Shown here one piece after another: positions 21,601-34,515 of a stretch of 64,000 nucleotides of DNA. The stretch comes from Bursaphelenchus xylophilus (taxonomy: Eukaryota; Nematoda; Chromadorea; Rhabditida; Aphelenchoididae): the NCBI GenBank assembly GCA_904066235.2, contig CAJFCV020000001.1, positions 14,007,291-14,071,290 of the forward strand, in the 5' to 3' direction. The position numbers and the translations under genes are program-made. The notes under the pieces are model-generated. The model was not told where the DNA came from. It was given only the letters and a program-made list of their open reading frames with translations, and did not search any database. How positions within the stretch are numbered: position 1 is the first letter of the stretch; every line of letters starts with the position of its first letter.

Positions 21601-24600
21601 AGGCGAAACACTCTGATATTATACTAGGCACCGGTTTTGAAAAAAGGTGAATTAGTGATGACGGAGTGAATTGACAAGACATATACCATTCGAAAGATAA
21701 CCTCATAAGATTTTAGCACGGCAAGTTTCAGCTTTTTTGGAATCAAATTGCGCCCATACTGAGCGAAACACTCTGATATTATACTAGGCACCGGTTTTGA
21801 AAAAAGGTGAATTAGTGATGACGGAGTGAATTGACAAGACATATACCATTCGAAAGGTAACTTCATAAGATTTTAGCACGGCACGGTTTCAGCTTTTTTG
21901 GAATCAAATTGCGCCCATACTGAGCGAAACACTCTGATATTATACTAGGCACCGGTTTTAAAAAAAGGTCAATTAGTGATGACGGAGTGAATTGACAAGA
22001 CATATACCATTCGAAAGATAACCTCATAAGATTTTAGCACGGCAAGTTTCAGCTTTTTTGGAATCAAACTGCGCCCACACTGGGCGAAACACTCTGATAT
22101 TATACTAGGCACCGGTTTTAAAAAAAGGTCAATTAGTGATGACGGAGTGAATTGACAAGACATATACCATTCGAAAGATAACCTCATAAGATTTTCGCAC
22201 GGCAAGTTTCAGCTTTTTTGGAATCAAATTGCGCCCACACTGGGCGAAACACCCTGATATTATACTAGGCACCGGTTTTAAAAAAGGTGAATTAGTGATG
22301 ACGGAGTGAATTGACAAGACATACACCATTCGAAAGATAACCTCATAAGATTTTAGCACGGCAAGTTTCAGCTTTTTTGGAATCAAATTGCGCCCATACT
22401 GAGCGAAACACTCTGATATTATACTAGGCACCGGTTTTAAAAAAAGGTGAATTAGTGATGACGGAGTGAATTGACAAGACATACACCATTCGAAAGGTAA
22501 CCTCATAAGATTTTTGCACGGCAAGTTTCAGCTTTTTTGGAATCAAATTGCGCCCATACTGAGCGAAACACTCTGATATTATACTAGGCACAGGTTTTAA
22601 AAAAAGGTGAATTAGTGATGACGGAGTGAATTGACAAGACATACACCATTCGAAAGGTAACCTCATAAGATTTTTGCACGGCAAGTTTCAGCTTTTTTGG
22701 AATCAAATTGCGCCCATACTGAGCGAAACACTCTGATATTATACTAGGCACCGGTTTTGAAAAAAGGTGAATTAGTGATGTCGGAGTGAATTGACAAGAC
22801 ACATACCATTCGAAAGGTAACCTCATACGATTTTAGCACGGCAAGTTTCAGCTTTTTTGGAAACAAATTGCGCCTGCCCGAGGCGAAACACTCTGATATT
22901 ATACTAGGCACCGGTTTTGAAAAAAGGTGAATTAGTGATGACGTAGTGAATTGACAAGACATACACCATTCGAAAGGTAACCTCATAAGATTTTTGCACG
23001 GCAAGTTTCAGCTTTTTTGGAATCAAATTGCGCCCATACTGAGCGAAACACTCTGATATTATACTAGGCACCGGTTTTGAAAAAAGGTGAATTAGTGATG
23101 TCGGAGTGAATTGACAAGACATACACCATTCGAAAGGTAACCTCATAAGATTTTTGCACGGCAAGTTTCAGCTTTTTTGGAATCAAATTGCGCCCATACT
23201 GAGCGAAACACTCTGATATTATACTAGGCACCGGTTTTGAAAAAAGGTGAATTAGTGATGACGTAGTGAATTGACAAGACATATACCATTCGAAAGGTAA
23301 CCTCATAAGATTTTAGCACGGCAAGTTTCAGCTTTTTTGGAAACAAATTGCGCCTGCCCGAGGCGAAACACTCTGATATTATACTAGGCACCGGTTTTGA
23401 AAAAAGGTGAATTAGTGATGACGTAGTGAATTGACAAGACACATACCATTCGAAAGGTAACCTCATAAGATTTTAGCACGGCAAGTTTCAGCTTTTTTGG
23501 AAACAAATTGCGCCTGCCCGAGGCGAAACACTCTGATATTATACTAGGCACCCGTTTTGAAAAAAGGTGAATTAGTGATGCCGGAGTGAATTGACAAGAC
23601 ACATACCATTCGAAAGGTAACCTCATAAGATTTTAGCACGGCAAGTTTCAGCTTTTTTGGAATCAAATTGCGCCCATACTGAGCGAAACACTCTGATATT
23701 ATACTAGGCACCGGTTTTGAAAAAAGGTGAATTAGTGATGTCGGAGTGAATTGACAAGACATATACCATTCGAAAGGTAACCTCATAAGATTTTTGCACG
23801 GCAAGTTTCAGCTTTTTTGGAATCAAATTGCGCCCATACTGAGCGAAACACTCTGATATTATACTAGGCACCGGTTTTGAAAAAAGGTGAATTAGTGATG
23901 TCGGAGTGAATTGACAAGACACATACCATTCGAAAGGTAACCTCATACGATTTTAGCACGGCAAGTTTCAGCTTTTTTGGAAACAAATTGCGCCTGCCCG
24001 AGGCGAAACACTCTGATATTATACTAGGCACCGGTTTTGAAAAAAGGTGAATTAGTGATGTCGGAGTGAATTGACAAGACACATACCATTCGAAAGGTAA
24101 CCTCATAAGATTTTAGCACGGCAAGTTTCAGCTTTTTTGGAATCAAATTGCGCCCATACTGAGCGAAACACTCTGATATTATACTAGGCACCGGTTTTGA
24201 AAAAAGGTGAATTAGTGATGACGTAGTGAATTGACAAGACATATACCATTCGAAAGGTAACCTCATAAGATTTTAGCACGGCAAGTTTCAGCTTTTTTGG
24301 AATCAAAATTGCGCCCATACTGAGCGAAACACTCTGATATTATACTAGGCACCGGTTTTGAAAAAAGGTGAATTAGTGATGTCGGAGTGAATTGACAAGA
24401 CATATACCATTCGAAAGGTAACCTCATAAGATTTTTGCACGGCAAGTTTCAGCTTTTTTGGAATCAAATTGCGCCCATACTGAGCGAAACACTCTGATAT
24501 TATACTAGGCACCGGTTTTGAAAAAAGGTGAATTAGTGATGTCGGAGTGAATTGACAAGACACATACCATTCGAAAGGTAACCTCATACGATTTTAGCAC

Positions 24601-27600
24601 GGCAAGTTTCAGCTTTTTTGGAATCAAATTGCGCCCATACTGAGCGAAACACTCTGATATTATACTAGGCACCGGTTTTGAAAAAAGGTGAATTAGTGAT
24701 GTCGGAGTGAATTGACAAGACACATACCATTCGAAAGGTAACCTCATACGATTTTAGCACGGCAAGTTTCAGCTTTTTTGGAATCAAATTGCGCCCATAC
24801 TGAGCGAAACACTCTGATATTATACTAGGCACCGGTTTTGAAAAAAGGTGAAGACATATACCATTCGAAAGGTAACCTCATAAGATGTTAGCACGGCAAG
24901 TAACACTCTGATATTATACTAGGCACCGGTTTTGAAAAAAGGTGAATTAGTGATGTCGGAGTGAATTGACAAGACACATACCATTCGAAAGGTAACCTCA
25001 TACGATTTTAGCACGGCAAGTTTCAGCTTTTTTGGAATCAAATTGCGCCCATACTGAGCGAAACACTCTGATATTATACTAGGCACCGGTTTTGAAAAAA
25101 GGTGAATTAGTGATGACGTAGTGAATTGACAAGACATATACCATTCGAAAGGTAACCTCATAAGATTTTAGCACGGCAAGTTTCAGCTTTTTTGGAATCA
25201 AAATTGCGCCCATACTGAGCGAAACACTCTGATATTATACTAGGCACCGGTTTTGAAAAAAGGTGAATTAGTGATGTCGGAGTGAATTGACAAGACATAT
25301 ACCATTCGAAAGGTAACCTCATAAGATTTTTGCACGGCAAGTTTCAGCTTTTTTGGAATCAAATTGCGCCCATACTGAGCGAAACACTCTGATATTATAC
25401 TAGGCACCGGTTTTGAAAAAAGGTGAATTAGTGATGTCGGAGTGAATTGACAAGACACATACCATTCGAAAGGTAACCTCATACGATTTTAGCACGGCAA
25501 GTTTCAGCTTTTTTGGAATCAAATTGCGCCCATACTGAGCGAAACACTCTGATATTATACTAGGCACCGGTTTTGAAAAAAGGTGAATTAGTGATGACGT
25601 AGTGAATTGACAAGACATATACCATTCGAAAGGTAACCTCATAAGATTTGAAAAAAGGTGAATTAGCCTCACCGGTTTTGAAAAAAGGTGAATTAGTGAT
25701 GACGGAGTGAATTGACAAGACATATACCATTCGAAAGGTAACCTCATAAGATGTTAGCACGGCAAGTGTCAGCTTTTTTGGAATCAAATTGCGCCTGCCC
25801 GAGGCGAAACACTCTGATATTATACTAGGCACCGGTTTTGAAAAAAGGTGAATTAGTGATGTCGGAGTGAATTGACAAGACATATACCATTCGAAAGGTA
25901 ACCTCATAAGATTTTAGCGCGACAAGTTTCAGCTTTTTTGGAATCAAATTGCGCCCATACTGAGCGAAACACTCTGATATTATACTAGGCACCGGTTTTG
26001 AAAAAAGGTGAATTAGTGATGTCGGAGTGAATTGACAAGACATATACCATTCGAAAGGTAACCTCATAAGATTTTAGCGCGACAAGTTTCAGCTTTTTTG
26101 GAATCAAATTGCGCCCATACTGAGCGAAACACTCTGATATTATACTAGGCACCGGTTTTGAAAAAAGGTGAATTAGTGATGACGGAGTGAATTGACAAGA
26201 CATATACCATTCGAAAGGTAACCTCATACGATTTTAGCACGGCAAGTTTCAGCTTTTTTGGAATCAAATTGCGCCCATACTGAGCGAAACACTCTGATAT
26301 TATACTAGGCACCGGTTTTGAAAAAAGGTGAATTAGTGATGACGTAGTGAATTGACAAGACATATACCATTCGAAAGGTAACCTCATAAGATTTTAGCAC
26401 GGCAAGTTTCAGCTTTTTTGGAATCAAAATTGCGCCCATACTGAGCGAAACACTCTGATATTATACTAGGCACCGGTTTTGAAAAAAGGTGAATTAGTGA
26501 TGTCGGAGTGAATTGACAAGACATATACCATTCGAAAGGTAACCTCATAAGATTTTTGCACGGCAAGTTTCAGCTTTTTTGGAATCAAATTGCGCCCATA
26601 CTGAGCGAAACACTCTGATATTATACTAGGCACCGGTTTTGAAAAAAGGTGAATTAGTGATGTCGGAGTGAATTGACAAGACATATACCATTCGAAAGGT
26701 AACCTCATAAGATTTTTGCACGGCAAGTTTCAGCTTTTTTGGAATCAAATTGCGCCCATACTGAGCGAAACACTCTGATATTATACTAGGCACCGGTTTT
26801 GAAAAAAGGTGAATTAGTGATGACGTAGTGAATTGACAAGACATATACCATTCGAAAGGTAACCTCATAAGATTTGAAAAAGGGTGAATTAGCCTCACCG
26901 GTTTTGAAAAAAGGTGAATTAGTGATGACGGAGTGAATTGACAAGACATATACCATTCGAAAGGTAACCTCATAAGATGTTAGCACGGCAAGTGTCAGCT
27001 TTTTTGGAATCAAATTGCGCCTGCCCGAGGCGAAACACTCTGATATTATACTAGGCACCGGTTTTGAAAAAAGGTGAATTAGTGATGTCGGAGTGAATTG
27101 ACAAGACATATACCATTCGAAAGGTAACCTCATAAGATTTTAGCGCGACAAGTTTCAGCTTTTTTGGAATCAAATTGCGCCCATACTGAGCGAAACACTC
27201 TGATATTATACTAGGCACCGGTTTTGAAAAAAGGTGAATTAGTGATGACGGAGTGAATTGACAAGACATATACCATTCGAAAGGTAACCTCATAAGATTT
27301 TAGCGCGACAAGTTTCAGCTTTTTTGGAATCAAATTGCGCCCATACTGAGCGAAACACTCTGATATTATACTAGGCACCGGTTTTGAAAAAAGGTGAATT
27401 AGTGATGTCGGAGTGAATTGACAAGACATATACCATTCGAAAGGTAACCTCATAAGATTTTAGCGCGACAAGTTTCAGCTTTTTTGGAATCAAATTGCGC
27501 CCATACTGAGCGAAACACTCTGATATTATACTAGGCACCGGTTTTGAAAAAAGGTGAATTAGTGATGACGGAGTGAATTGACAAGACATATACCATTCGA

Positions 27601-29128
27601 AAGGTAACCTCATAAGATGTTAGCACGGCAAGTGTCAGCTTTTTTGGAATCAAATTGCGCCTGCCCGAGGCGAAACACTCTGATATTATACTAGGCACCG
27701 GTTTTGAAAAAAGGTGAATTAGTGATGACGTAGTGAATTGACAAGACATATACCATTCGAAAGGTAACCTCATAAGATGTTAGCACGGCAAGTGTCAGCT
27801 TTTTTGGAATCAAATTGCGCCCATACTGAGCGAAACACTCTGATATTATACTAGGCACCGGTTTTGAAAAAAGGTGAATTAGTGATGTCGGAGTGAATTG
27901 ACAAGACACATACCATTCGAAAGGTAACCTCATACGATTTTAGCACGGCAAGTTTCAGCTTTTTTGGAATCAAATTGCGCCCATACTGAGCGAAACACTC
28001 TGATATTATACTAGGCACCGGTTTTGAAAAAAGGTGAATTAGTGATGTCGGAGTGAATTGACAAGACACATACCATTCGAAAGGTAACCTCATACGATTT
28101 TAGCACGGCAAGTTTCAGCTTTTTTGGAATCAAATTGCGCCCATACTGAGCGAAACACTCTGATATTATACTAGGCACCGGTTTTGAAAAAAGGTGAATT
28201 AGTGATGTCGGAGTGAATTGACAAGACACATACCATTCGAAAGGTAACCTCATAAGATTTTTGCACGGCAAGTTTCAGCTTTTTTGGAATCAAATTGCGC
28301 CCATACTGAGCGAAACACTCTGATATTATACTAGGCACCGGTTTTGAAAAAAGGTGAATTAGTGATGTCGGAGTGAATTGACAAGACACATACCATTCGA
28401 AAGGTAACCTCATACGATTTTAGCACGGCAAGTTTCAGCTTTTTTGGAATCAAATTGCGCCCATACTGAGCGAAACACTCTGATATTATACTAGGCACCG
28501 GTTTTGAAAAAAGGTGAATTAGTGATGACGTAGTGAATTGACAAGACATATACCATTCGAAAGGTAACCTCATAAGATTTGAAAAAAGGTGAATTAGCCT
28601 CACCGGTTTTGAAAAAAGGTGAATTAGTGATGACGGAGTGAATTGACAAGACATATACCATTCGAAAGGTAACCTCATAAGATGTTAGCACGGCAAGTGT
28701 CAGCTTTTTTGGAATCAAATTGCGCCTGCCCGAGGCGAAACACTCTGATATTATACTAGGCACCGGTTTTGAAAAAAGGTGAATTAGTGATGTCGGAGTG
28801 AATTGACAAGACATATACCATTCGAAAGGTAACCTCATAAGATTTTAGCGCGACAAGTTTCAGCTTTTTTGGAATCAAATTGCGCCCATACTGAGCGAAA
28901 CACTCTGATATTATACTAGGCACCGGTTTTGAAAAAAGGTGAATTAGTGATGACGGAGTGAATTGACAAGACATATACCATTCGAAAGGTAACCTCATAA
29001 GATGTTAGCACGGCAAGTGTCAGCTTTTTTGGAATCAAATTGCGCCTGCCCGAGGCGAAACACTCTGATATTATACTAGGCACCGGTTTTGAAAAAAGGT
29101 GAATTAGTGATGTCGGAGTGAATTGACA
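18654..29128. repeat. 160-bp satellite array, third segment
   Basis: About 65 monomers, more heterogeneous than the left blocks: GAAAAAAGG variants of the A-run, GATGTCGG/GATGACGT variants and truncated units at about 18995-19010 and 24851-24905. A higher-order repeat lies toward the right. The array ends abruptly at 29128 against unrelated retroelement sequence. Confidence 0.97.
25158..27609. repeat. Higher-order repeat of ~1226 bp within the satellite
   Basis: Two adjacent blocks share marker mutations. One is an extra A in a monomer (CAAAATTGCG, at about 25198 and 26424). The other is an aberrant junction reading GAATTAGCCTCACCGG (about 25666 and 26892). Both spacings are 1226 bp. A third copy of the junction lies near 28596. 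The unit is seven monomers plus a truncated one. Confidence 0.8.
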
Positions 29129-29269
29129 TAGTGTGACTCCTCGCTTTATTATGTCGATCTCGTCATGTTTCGGGCATTCGAATTCTGTTGGTAGAGTCCA
29201 TAGTCTGGGTTGGTGCATCTCGTAGCACAGGTATCCAGTTTCTTGGCCGTTTGTGACGTTAAGTTGCAT
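29129..29269 (-). pseudogene. Env-like fragment
   Basis: Reading minus from 29269, a short frame with a YLCYEMHQPRLW-type segment and cysteines resembles in layout the start of the Env-like part of the BEL/Pao element in this window. It is truncated by the satellite and then reads into repeat. A donor-like CCCAAGGTAAGTC lies just upstream on this strand (about 29324-29336), so env may once have been spliced. Weak evidence. Confidence 0.4.
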
Positions 29270-29970
29270 GGGGACATCCGACTCAGGGCGGCCAAACTCC
29301 CGTGAGCCTGATGTGCCTTTTTTGACTTACCTTGGGCTGTTCCGTTTGTTTTTGGGCGGGCCTGGCACTTCCTCGGGTTATGACATTAATCATCAGGGAG
29401 CTGGAAGCGTGCGTAAGTCTTCTGAGTGCTGGAATGTATTCAGTCTTTGAATCGGACTCACCTTCGTTGGCGGAGTCCACATCTGAGCAGCTTGAGAGAG
29501 TTTGCATCTCCTCGGAGATTAGACAGGAAAGACCATTAACAAAATTAGACGACTCATGAGTGTGAGTTCTCTTCTCCTCAGAGAAATGGCCTGGATGGCC
29601 TAAAATACGACAATTCACATTGAATGTTCCCAAAATGTCCCAAGAATTATTCCCGATAATTTTCCCAATAACATAAGCTGGGGACGTGCCCCTAAAGTTC
29701 CCGTGAGTTTCCCGAGAAGGGTGGAGTGAACTCGTCGGTTTTTCGAAATGACTTGGCTTCTCAATTCAACGATGATGTTGTAGTTAGTCGGTAGAAGCGG
29801 ACGTACTTCTCCTGCTAACGCCTCCGGGGCCTTCTCGATTTCCATCTTACGCTGAGACTCGGAGTTGTTTCAACCAGGTTCTGTCATCATTCAGTTCTTA
29901 GGAATTCCGGATCTGGGTAACGTCGAAGGAGGATAGCTTTTCGTGTATGAGGCTTGGCAGTGCACACGCT

Positions 29971-30657
29971 CTATCCGGCATGACGACGTTGGCGGCCCCC
30001 AGTTGTTGTCGCTGTTGGGTGATCCGAAGGAAGTCCGCACTCAGTTGCAGATGCTGGAGTCTTGGCGGCATTAATGCCAGGAGTTGAGTGTCCGAAGATA
30101 AGGCGAGCGACATCTCTGGCTGTATTTGGATGATTTCCACCTTTTGGGGTTCCAACTTCAGATTTCAGCTGGATGTCCGAGGTCACGAAACCGTTCGGGA
30201 TGGTTATCGTTTTGGCCGGATTCGGAATGACAAACTGAAGTGGCTTGCGTTTCAGTTTGGGTTGGCCTTTGGAGGTTACAGAGATGGAGTGGCCTGGGAC
30301 CTCCGACAAAAGCCCTAGGACAGTCCTGACTTGTTTGTCTTGTCCGATGAGTTCGTATTGTTCCGCCACATAGGCATACGAGATGGTCGAGGCGAACAAT
30401 TTGACTTCATCCCCAAGAGAAGTGTGAGGGCGGTTCGGCAACTTGGAGATGCGGTTTACCCGAATGTTCGCCAACAAATTACATTCCATTGGTGGGTTTC
30501 GGAGTGCCACTGGACCCGGCAGGCTCTGCTTGTCGTGGACAGCTCTAACATCCGCGACAGCCACGGCCATCGATGTAGTTGACTGAATTACCATCATGAC
30601 GAGCGGTGGATTGAATTCCAGCGTGTCGTTGTTCCTCTTGATTTTTGGAGAATCCAA
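29971..30657 (-). pseudogene. Unrecognised open frame in decayed LTR element (228 aa)
   Basis: The longest open frame between the Gag and Env-like parts. It has no motif I recognise from protease, RT or integrase. Its position inside the minus-strand element suggests a remnant polyprotein segment. Ser/Thr-rich frames on the same strand (30594-30905) and others at 29615-29845 are similarly unassigned. Confidence 0.3.
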
Positions 30658-31139
30658 GACATATCGGAGAGTGAGCGCTCGAGAGGTTTTGCGGCTTCAG
30701 CACTTGACGTCTGGGCAGATGGCGCGGCTCGCGAGTAAAGACGTTTCGGCGTTGAAGCTTGAACGGAGCCGGTTGGGATAGTGAGCATCTCCTCGGAGAT
30801 AGTGCAGTTGTCTGACGACTTGGTGCTGGTTTGGGCTGTTGTGGATGGCTTGGGGGCGGCCAGAGTGGAGCTGGTGAGAGAAGATGTCTCCTCAGAGACT
30901 AACAACCCCCCCCTTGAGTTTCATAAAACCAACACTGAGCCTGATCAAGGCAGAAATTATGCAGCGCTTTCCGATCGGAGAACGCTGGGTCGACCCCGCG
31001 TCTGTCTTCTTTTGTGCTTTTATATAGGCCTATCGCCCGCCTTTCTCAGCGTCTTGTGGCCAAAGCGGGGGCGCCGTTAAGTGATGGCGTCTTGTGGCCA
31101 GATCGGAAGAGCCGATAAGCGATGGGAATCGGGCTCATC

Positions 31140-31501
31140 GGAATGTACCGTAGTCGTGGTTCTGTCGTCTCCGCAGAGACATGGGCTGGGGCCGGGCCAT
31201 TGCACTGTTATTCATCATACCGAAGCACGTTATGGTGGCAATCAGGAAGGTAGTCAGGGATGACGATCTAAATCTGACATGTGGACTCGGGGATCGTGTG
31301 CTATGACTGGTCGAGCGTGATCTGGGGTGGTCATCAAAGTTTCTGTGGCGTTGGTGGCGTTGTCTTCGATCGTCGTGTCTGTCATTCTGAGGACGGCGGT
31401 TTGGTCTTCGCGGTTCTGGATTTCGCCTTTGGTTGTATCGTCTTTTCCTACAGTCTCGTATTACGTGTCCTTTCTTCTTACAATAGAAGCATTCTCATTC
31501 T
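31140..31501 (-). pseudogene. Displaced nucleocapsid zinc knuckle and basic region
   Basis: Minus strand, +1 relative to the Gag frame: a CFYCKKKGHVIRDC knuckle followed by a strongly basic Arg/Asn/Gln-rich stretch and a hydrophobic patch, ending in a stop near 31135. A TGA precedes the knuckle in this frame. The Gag frame closes at the same place, so either a small indel broke the gene or a programmed shift existed. Confidence 0.7.
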
Positions 31502-32308
31502 TCTAGGTTCCGAGAGCGCTTCTACCGCCGATGTGATTGATGTTGTGGTTGAGTTCGAGTTGATTTGTTGTTGCAGCACCAGTTCTAGGTTTAAGGCGTT
31601 TTCGTACGCGTCAATGAACGATTTCGGGCGAGACAGTTGAACCTGGTATCTGAGATCCGGCTTCAATTTGTCCACAAAAAGTTGTAGTAGGATTTCCTTA
31701 TAATCCGCGTCGCTCATCGTTGGGTATGCTGCTCTCCCTAATTTGGAGGATCGCTGCGTGAATGTGAAGACTGTTTCATCTGGTAGTTGCCGGCATAGAC
31801 TTAAGGCCTGGCGGGCACTCGTTTTTGAATGTGTATTCTGGAAGGCGTCTCGGAGCTGCGAAATGACGTCGTCGTATGTAGCATCTGGATTCATGTCGTT
31901 TAGGAGTTCTCTGGCCCTGTCCGTGAGGAGAAATTTCAAGCGCGCGATCTTCTGGGAATCATTCGAGTTTCCAGCGAGGCTAATGTAATCGTTGAATCGC
32001 TGGAGGAAGCTGTCGAGGGACTGTTGGGATATGACGCTATTGAATTTGGTGATGGTAGTCAATAGATTGATGCTGTCGTTTTCGGTGACCATCGTCTCCG
32101 TGAGCTCGAAGTTGGCGAGCTTCAGCTGTATGCTGGATATGGTGCTTTCCATTTCTTCGAATTTCTCTTTGACTTCGGTTTCCAATAGCGATAGGTTGCG
32201 GTTTGTCAATCGGATGTCTCTGTCGGAGGCGTCTGCGAATTCGCGGAGTTGGCTCAAGAGGGGCCTATATAATTCGACTTGTGTGGGGGGTGTACTGGGC
32301 TTCTTCAA
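31478..32308 (-). CDS. Gag-like protein of decayed LTR element (276 aa)
   Basis: Minus-strand frame with a coiled-coil-like N-terminus (~15-70), then a retrotransposon Gag core (~85-260) with a helix-rich pattern including FLQRFNDYISLA, LLTDRAREL and a DAFQNTHSKTSARQAL segment, typical of Ty3/Gypsy capsid. It ends in MLLL-stop at the point where the zinc knuckle begins in another frame. Upstream, the leader is short and the primer-binding site lies only about 65 nt before the ATG. Probably not functional as part of a complete element. Confidence 0.75.
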   Translation of the reverse strand: MKKPSTPPTQVELYRPLLSQLREFADASDRDIRLTNRNLSLLETEVKEKFEEMESTISSIQLKLANFELTETMVTENDSINLLTTITKFNSVISQQSLDSFLQRFNDYISLAGNSNDSQKIARLKFLLTDRARELLNDMNPDATYDDVISQLRDAFQNTHSKTSARQALSLCRQLPDETVFTFTQRSSKLGRAAYPTMSDADYKEILLQLFVDKLKPDLRYQVQLSRPKSFIDAYENALNLELVLQQQINSNSTTTSITSAVEALSEPRRMRMLLL

Positions 32309-32373
32309 ACTTCTGCGTCCATGCCATTTCAGCGCGGACTTCTGGTAAACTCTGGGCGTCGTCCGGGTTCAGT

Positions 32374-32390
32374 CGTAGGCCAATGCACCA
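32374..32390 (-). other. Primer-binding site of minus-strand LTR element
   Basis: On the minus strand TGGTGCATTGGCCTACG follows, after two bases, a sequence ending CTACA that would be the end of the 5' LTR. This marks the element's orientation. The tRNA identity is unknown. Confidence 0.5.
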
Positions 32391-32758
32391 AATGTAGAGA
32401 CTCAATAACAGCCAAGGTCGGAATGATGATGTTTATTACTGACGGTCTGATTATTTATACTCATATTTTATCTTATCACTGAGGGGATGGGCGGAGACTG
32501 ATCCAAGTCGTATACGACCCGTATACCACTTGATAAGATGAGGTTAGTGCAACTCCCAAAAAACTTAGCTCAAGTGAAATTTTGTTTGAAGGTAGCCGGA
32601 AACGGAAGCTGCGCGTTAGAGACAACCTTAAAAGGCCGAATTAACAGAGATATGAGAGTCACTCGTCTGGGGTACTCGCCAGGCATGTTCCATACAGATT
32701 ACCACCTTTTCAAGGAGCCGAAAAGATTGCTCATTTTTTCATTTTTTACCGGTCGATT

Positions 32759-34461
32759 ATGCGGTTTTTCATAGTTTTCTCTCTGATTTCGTCGGTTTTT
32801 GGGGAACTTCGTCGATGTAGGCCCGAACTTTCAAGTGAAAGAGTGCTTAATTAGTAAGTCATGGCTTTAAAAAAATTATTTATATTCATTGTTATTTTCG
32901 TACTTATAACATGTTCGTCATTTTCAGCTCATTTTTCACGCCGGAAGACTGCGATCTCTATGACATTGATATTTTTTTCGAAGAGGAAGTCAAGTTTTCC
33001 TTGGATATTGACAGTACAAATTGTGAGAGGAGAAGTCCTGAGGCTCTCATGACAAGGTAAAAAAATTATTCGGAAATATAAAAAAAATATATATTATTTT
33101 AGGTTCAAAATCGACCTTGACAAGAGACATTCGGATAATTATGTGTTCATCGAATATCAACCCGCATATCGAGTGTTTGGGATCCGAATGAACGAGGAGT
33201 GAGTTGAGCATTAGTCGTTCCAGAAAGTGCGTCGACTTTTTTCGGCCTTTATCCGCGAAATTTTTGACAATTTCCTGCACGGTGCGGATTGAATTTGGAA
33301 AAAGTTCCTTATTTTGGCCACAACAAAGGTACTCCGCGAACTGCGCCCAAGCTTGGGCACTAAAGTTAGGAAAAAACGCTTCGACCTAGCTGGCACTGAA
33401 TTACTATAATAGCCCTAGTTTTAAGGGTACCTACGAAGGCTGCGACGACTCATTTAGTTCCATACGGAGGCAATAAGTTTAGTTCCCGACATGTTTCATA
33501 GTATAAAGTGTAAAATCACAGGCTGCAGCCGTTTTTGAAGGGTAAGGTGGTACGTAAAAAAGAAGGTACCTCACTAACTAAATCCACTGTCCGGGCATTG
33601 ACAACGATGAATTGAGCGTGCACGCTAAATTTGGGCTAATTCCGACCAGTTTCCGCAAAGTTATAAGTTGTGGCCAAAATAAGGAACTTTTACCTTGAAT
33701 TTTTTTAAAGTTACACGGTGATTTTTTTTTATTTTTAGGCTTGCCGCCAATTGTTTTACCGGGGAAATCCTCAAGTTACGTGTGTTTTCCAACGGCGCTG
33801 TCTCCCTTTTGGAAGGAACATCATGCAGTCAAAGGAGGAATGTGGAGTGAGTTTTGAGCAGAAAATGGAGCAACAGTAGTTTAGCCTCTGTATAACGTAC
33901 GTTGAACCGAAAAATGTGTTCGCTTTGCCAAGGTTTTGATCGTTATAGAGAGGTTTTGTTGTACAGAGATTTATCATGGGCTTGAAATGGGTCATAGGAG
34001 CCTTGTTTGTCATAGAGAGGTTTTGTTTGTTATCGAGAGGCTTTGTTCGTAATAGACAGTTTTTGTTCGTTTAGAGGGATTTTGTTTGTTATATAGAGGT
34101 TTTTTGGCTTAGAATTGAATTTTGTCACCTTTGTTTGTTATAGAGAGGGGCGTTTGCTATAGCGAGGTTTTGTTGTACACAGGTTCAGTTTAGCCTGAAA
34201 TTGAGGCCTTTGTTGGCTATAGATAGTTTTTGATATAAAAAATGATAACTTTTTTTCAGAGTTCCCAGCTTCAAGGAATCGGATTTGCTCAAAATTTCGA
34301 TTCAACTCGATTTCTCGGGCCTAAAATCGGATCTAAAAACCTGTATTAAATTCACCATCCCTCAGGGATTTCTGATGAACCAGAATAATAAAAAGAAGGC
34401 GGGCTCAAGAAATCGCATTCAAATCGGTGTTATGATGATTATTTTGCTTTTTATTTTGTGA
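32759..34461 (+). CDS. Secreted protein with hydrophobic C-terminus, five exons (209 aa)
   Basis: Not a family I recognise. Exons modelled at 32759-32853, 32928-33056, 33103-33198, 33739-33846 and 34260-34461; all junctions have GT/AG ends and compatible phases. The product begins with a signal peptide (MRFFIVFSLISSVFG), has a mature region with several cysteines and alternating hydrophobic strands suggesting a beta-rich fold, and ends in a basic stretch followed by MMIILLFIL. That ending could be a GPI-anchor signal or a tail anchor. AATAAA-like signals follow the stop. Intron 3 holds a 28-bp inverted repeat (about 33297 and 33665) and intron 4 a tandem repeat. A second ATG with a signal-like frame at 32861 lies in intron 1. 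The last exon has a rearranged partial copy near 39.5-40.4 kb. Confidence 0.72.
33930..34190 (+). repeat. Intronic tandem repeat around GTTATAGAGAGGTTTTGTT
   Basis: Seven or eight imperfect copies of a ~20-30-bp unit (GTTATAGAGAGG followed by TTTTGTT) in intron 4 of the secreted-protein gene. Simple sequence; no coding potential. Confidence 0.8.
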
Positions 34462-34515
34462 AAAAAATAAATAAATCGAATAAAAGTTTAATCGAAAAAA
34501 TGACTTTTTTTTTAT

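Larger units (their letters stand above)
29129..32480 (-). mobile_element. Decayed Gypsy-like LTR element (minus strand)
   Basis: On the minus strand: a primer-binding site at 32374-32390, Gag at 31478-32308, a frame-displaced zinc knuckle, about 1.8 kb of degenerate sequence with interrupted frames, and an Env-like N-terminal fragment cut off by satellite at 29129. The 5' LTR should start at 32393 and extend right, but I could not fix its outer end. No 3' LTR remains and no pol motif was recognised between 29.3 and 31.1 kb. The right limit is approximate. Confidence 0.65.

Noticed and set aside
1..29128. Dozens of ~80-codon minus-strand open frames (MRLPFEW..., ...SPFFKTGA)
   Set aside because: They follow the 160-bp satellite unit exactly, overlap each other, change frame every monomer and have no independent start or stop context. 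They are by-products of the repeat.
9119..29128. Regular repeats as a CRISPR array
   Set aside because: The unit is a contiguous 160-bp satellite without distinct spacers, and the genome is eukaryotic.
31100..31112. AGATCGGAAGAGC, identical to the start of a common sequencing adapter
   Set aside because: The bases that follow (CGATAAGCG) do not match either adapter continuation, and the surrounding sequence is continuous element sequence. Likely chance.
32861..33052. Separate small secreted protein starting at 32861
   Set aside because: The hydrophobic stretch lies in what models well as intron 1 of the gene starting at 32759. The downstream residues in that frame do not continue the Cys-containing domain.
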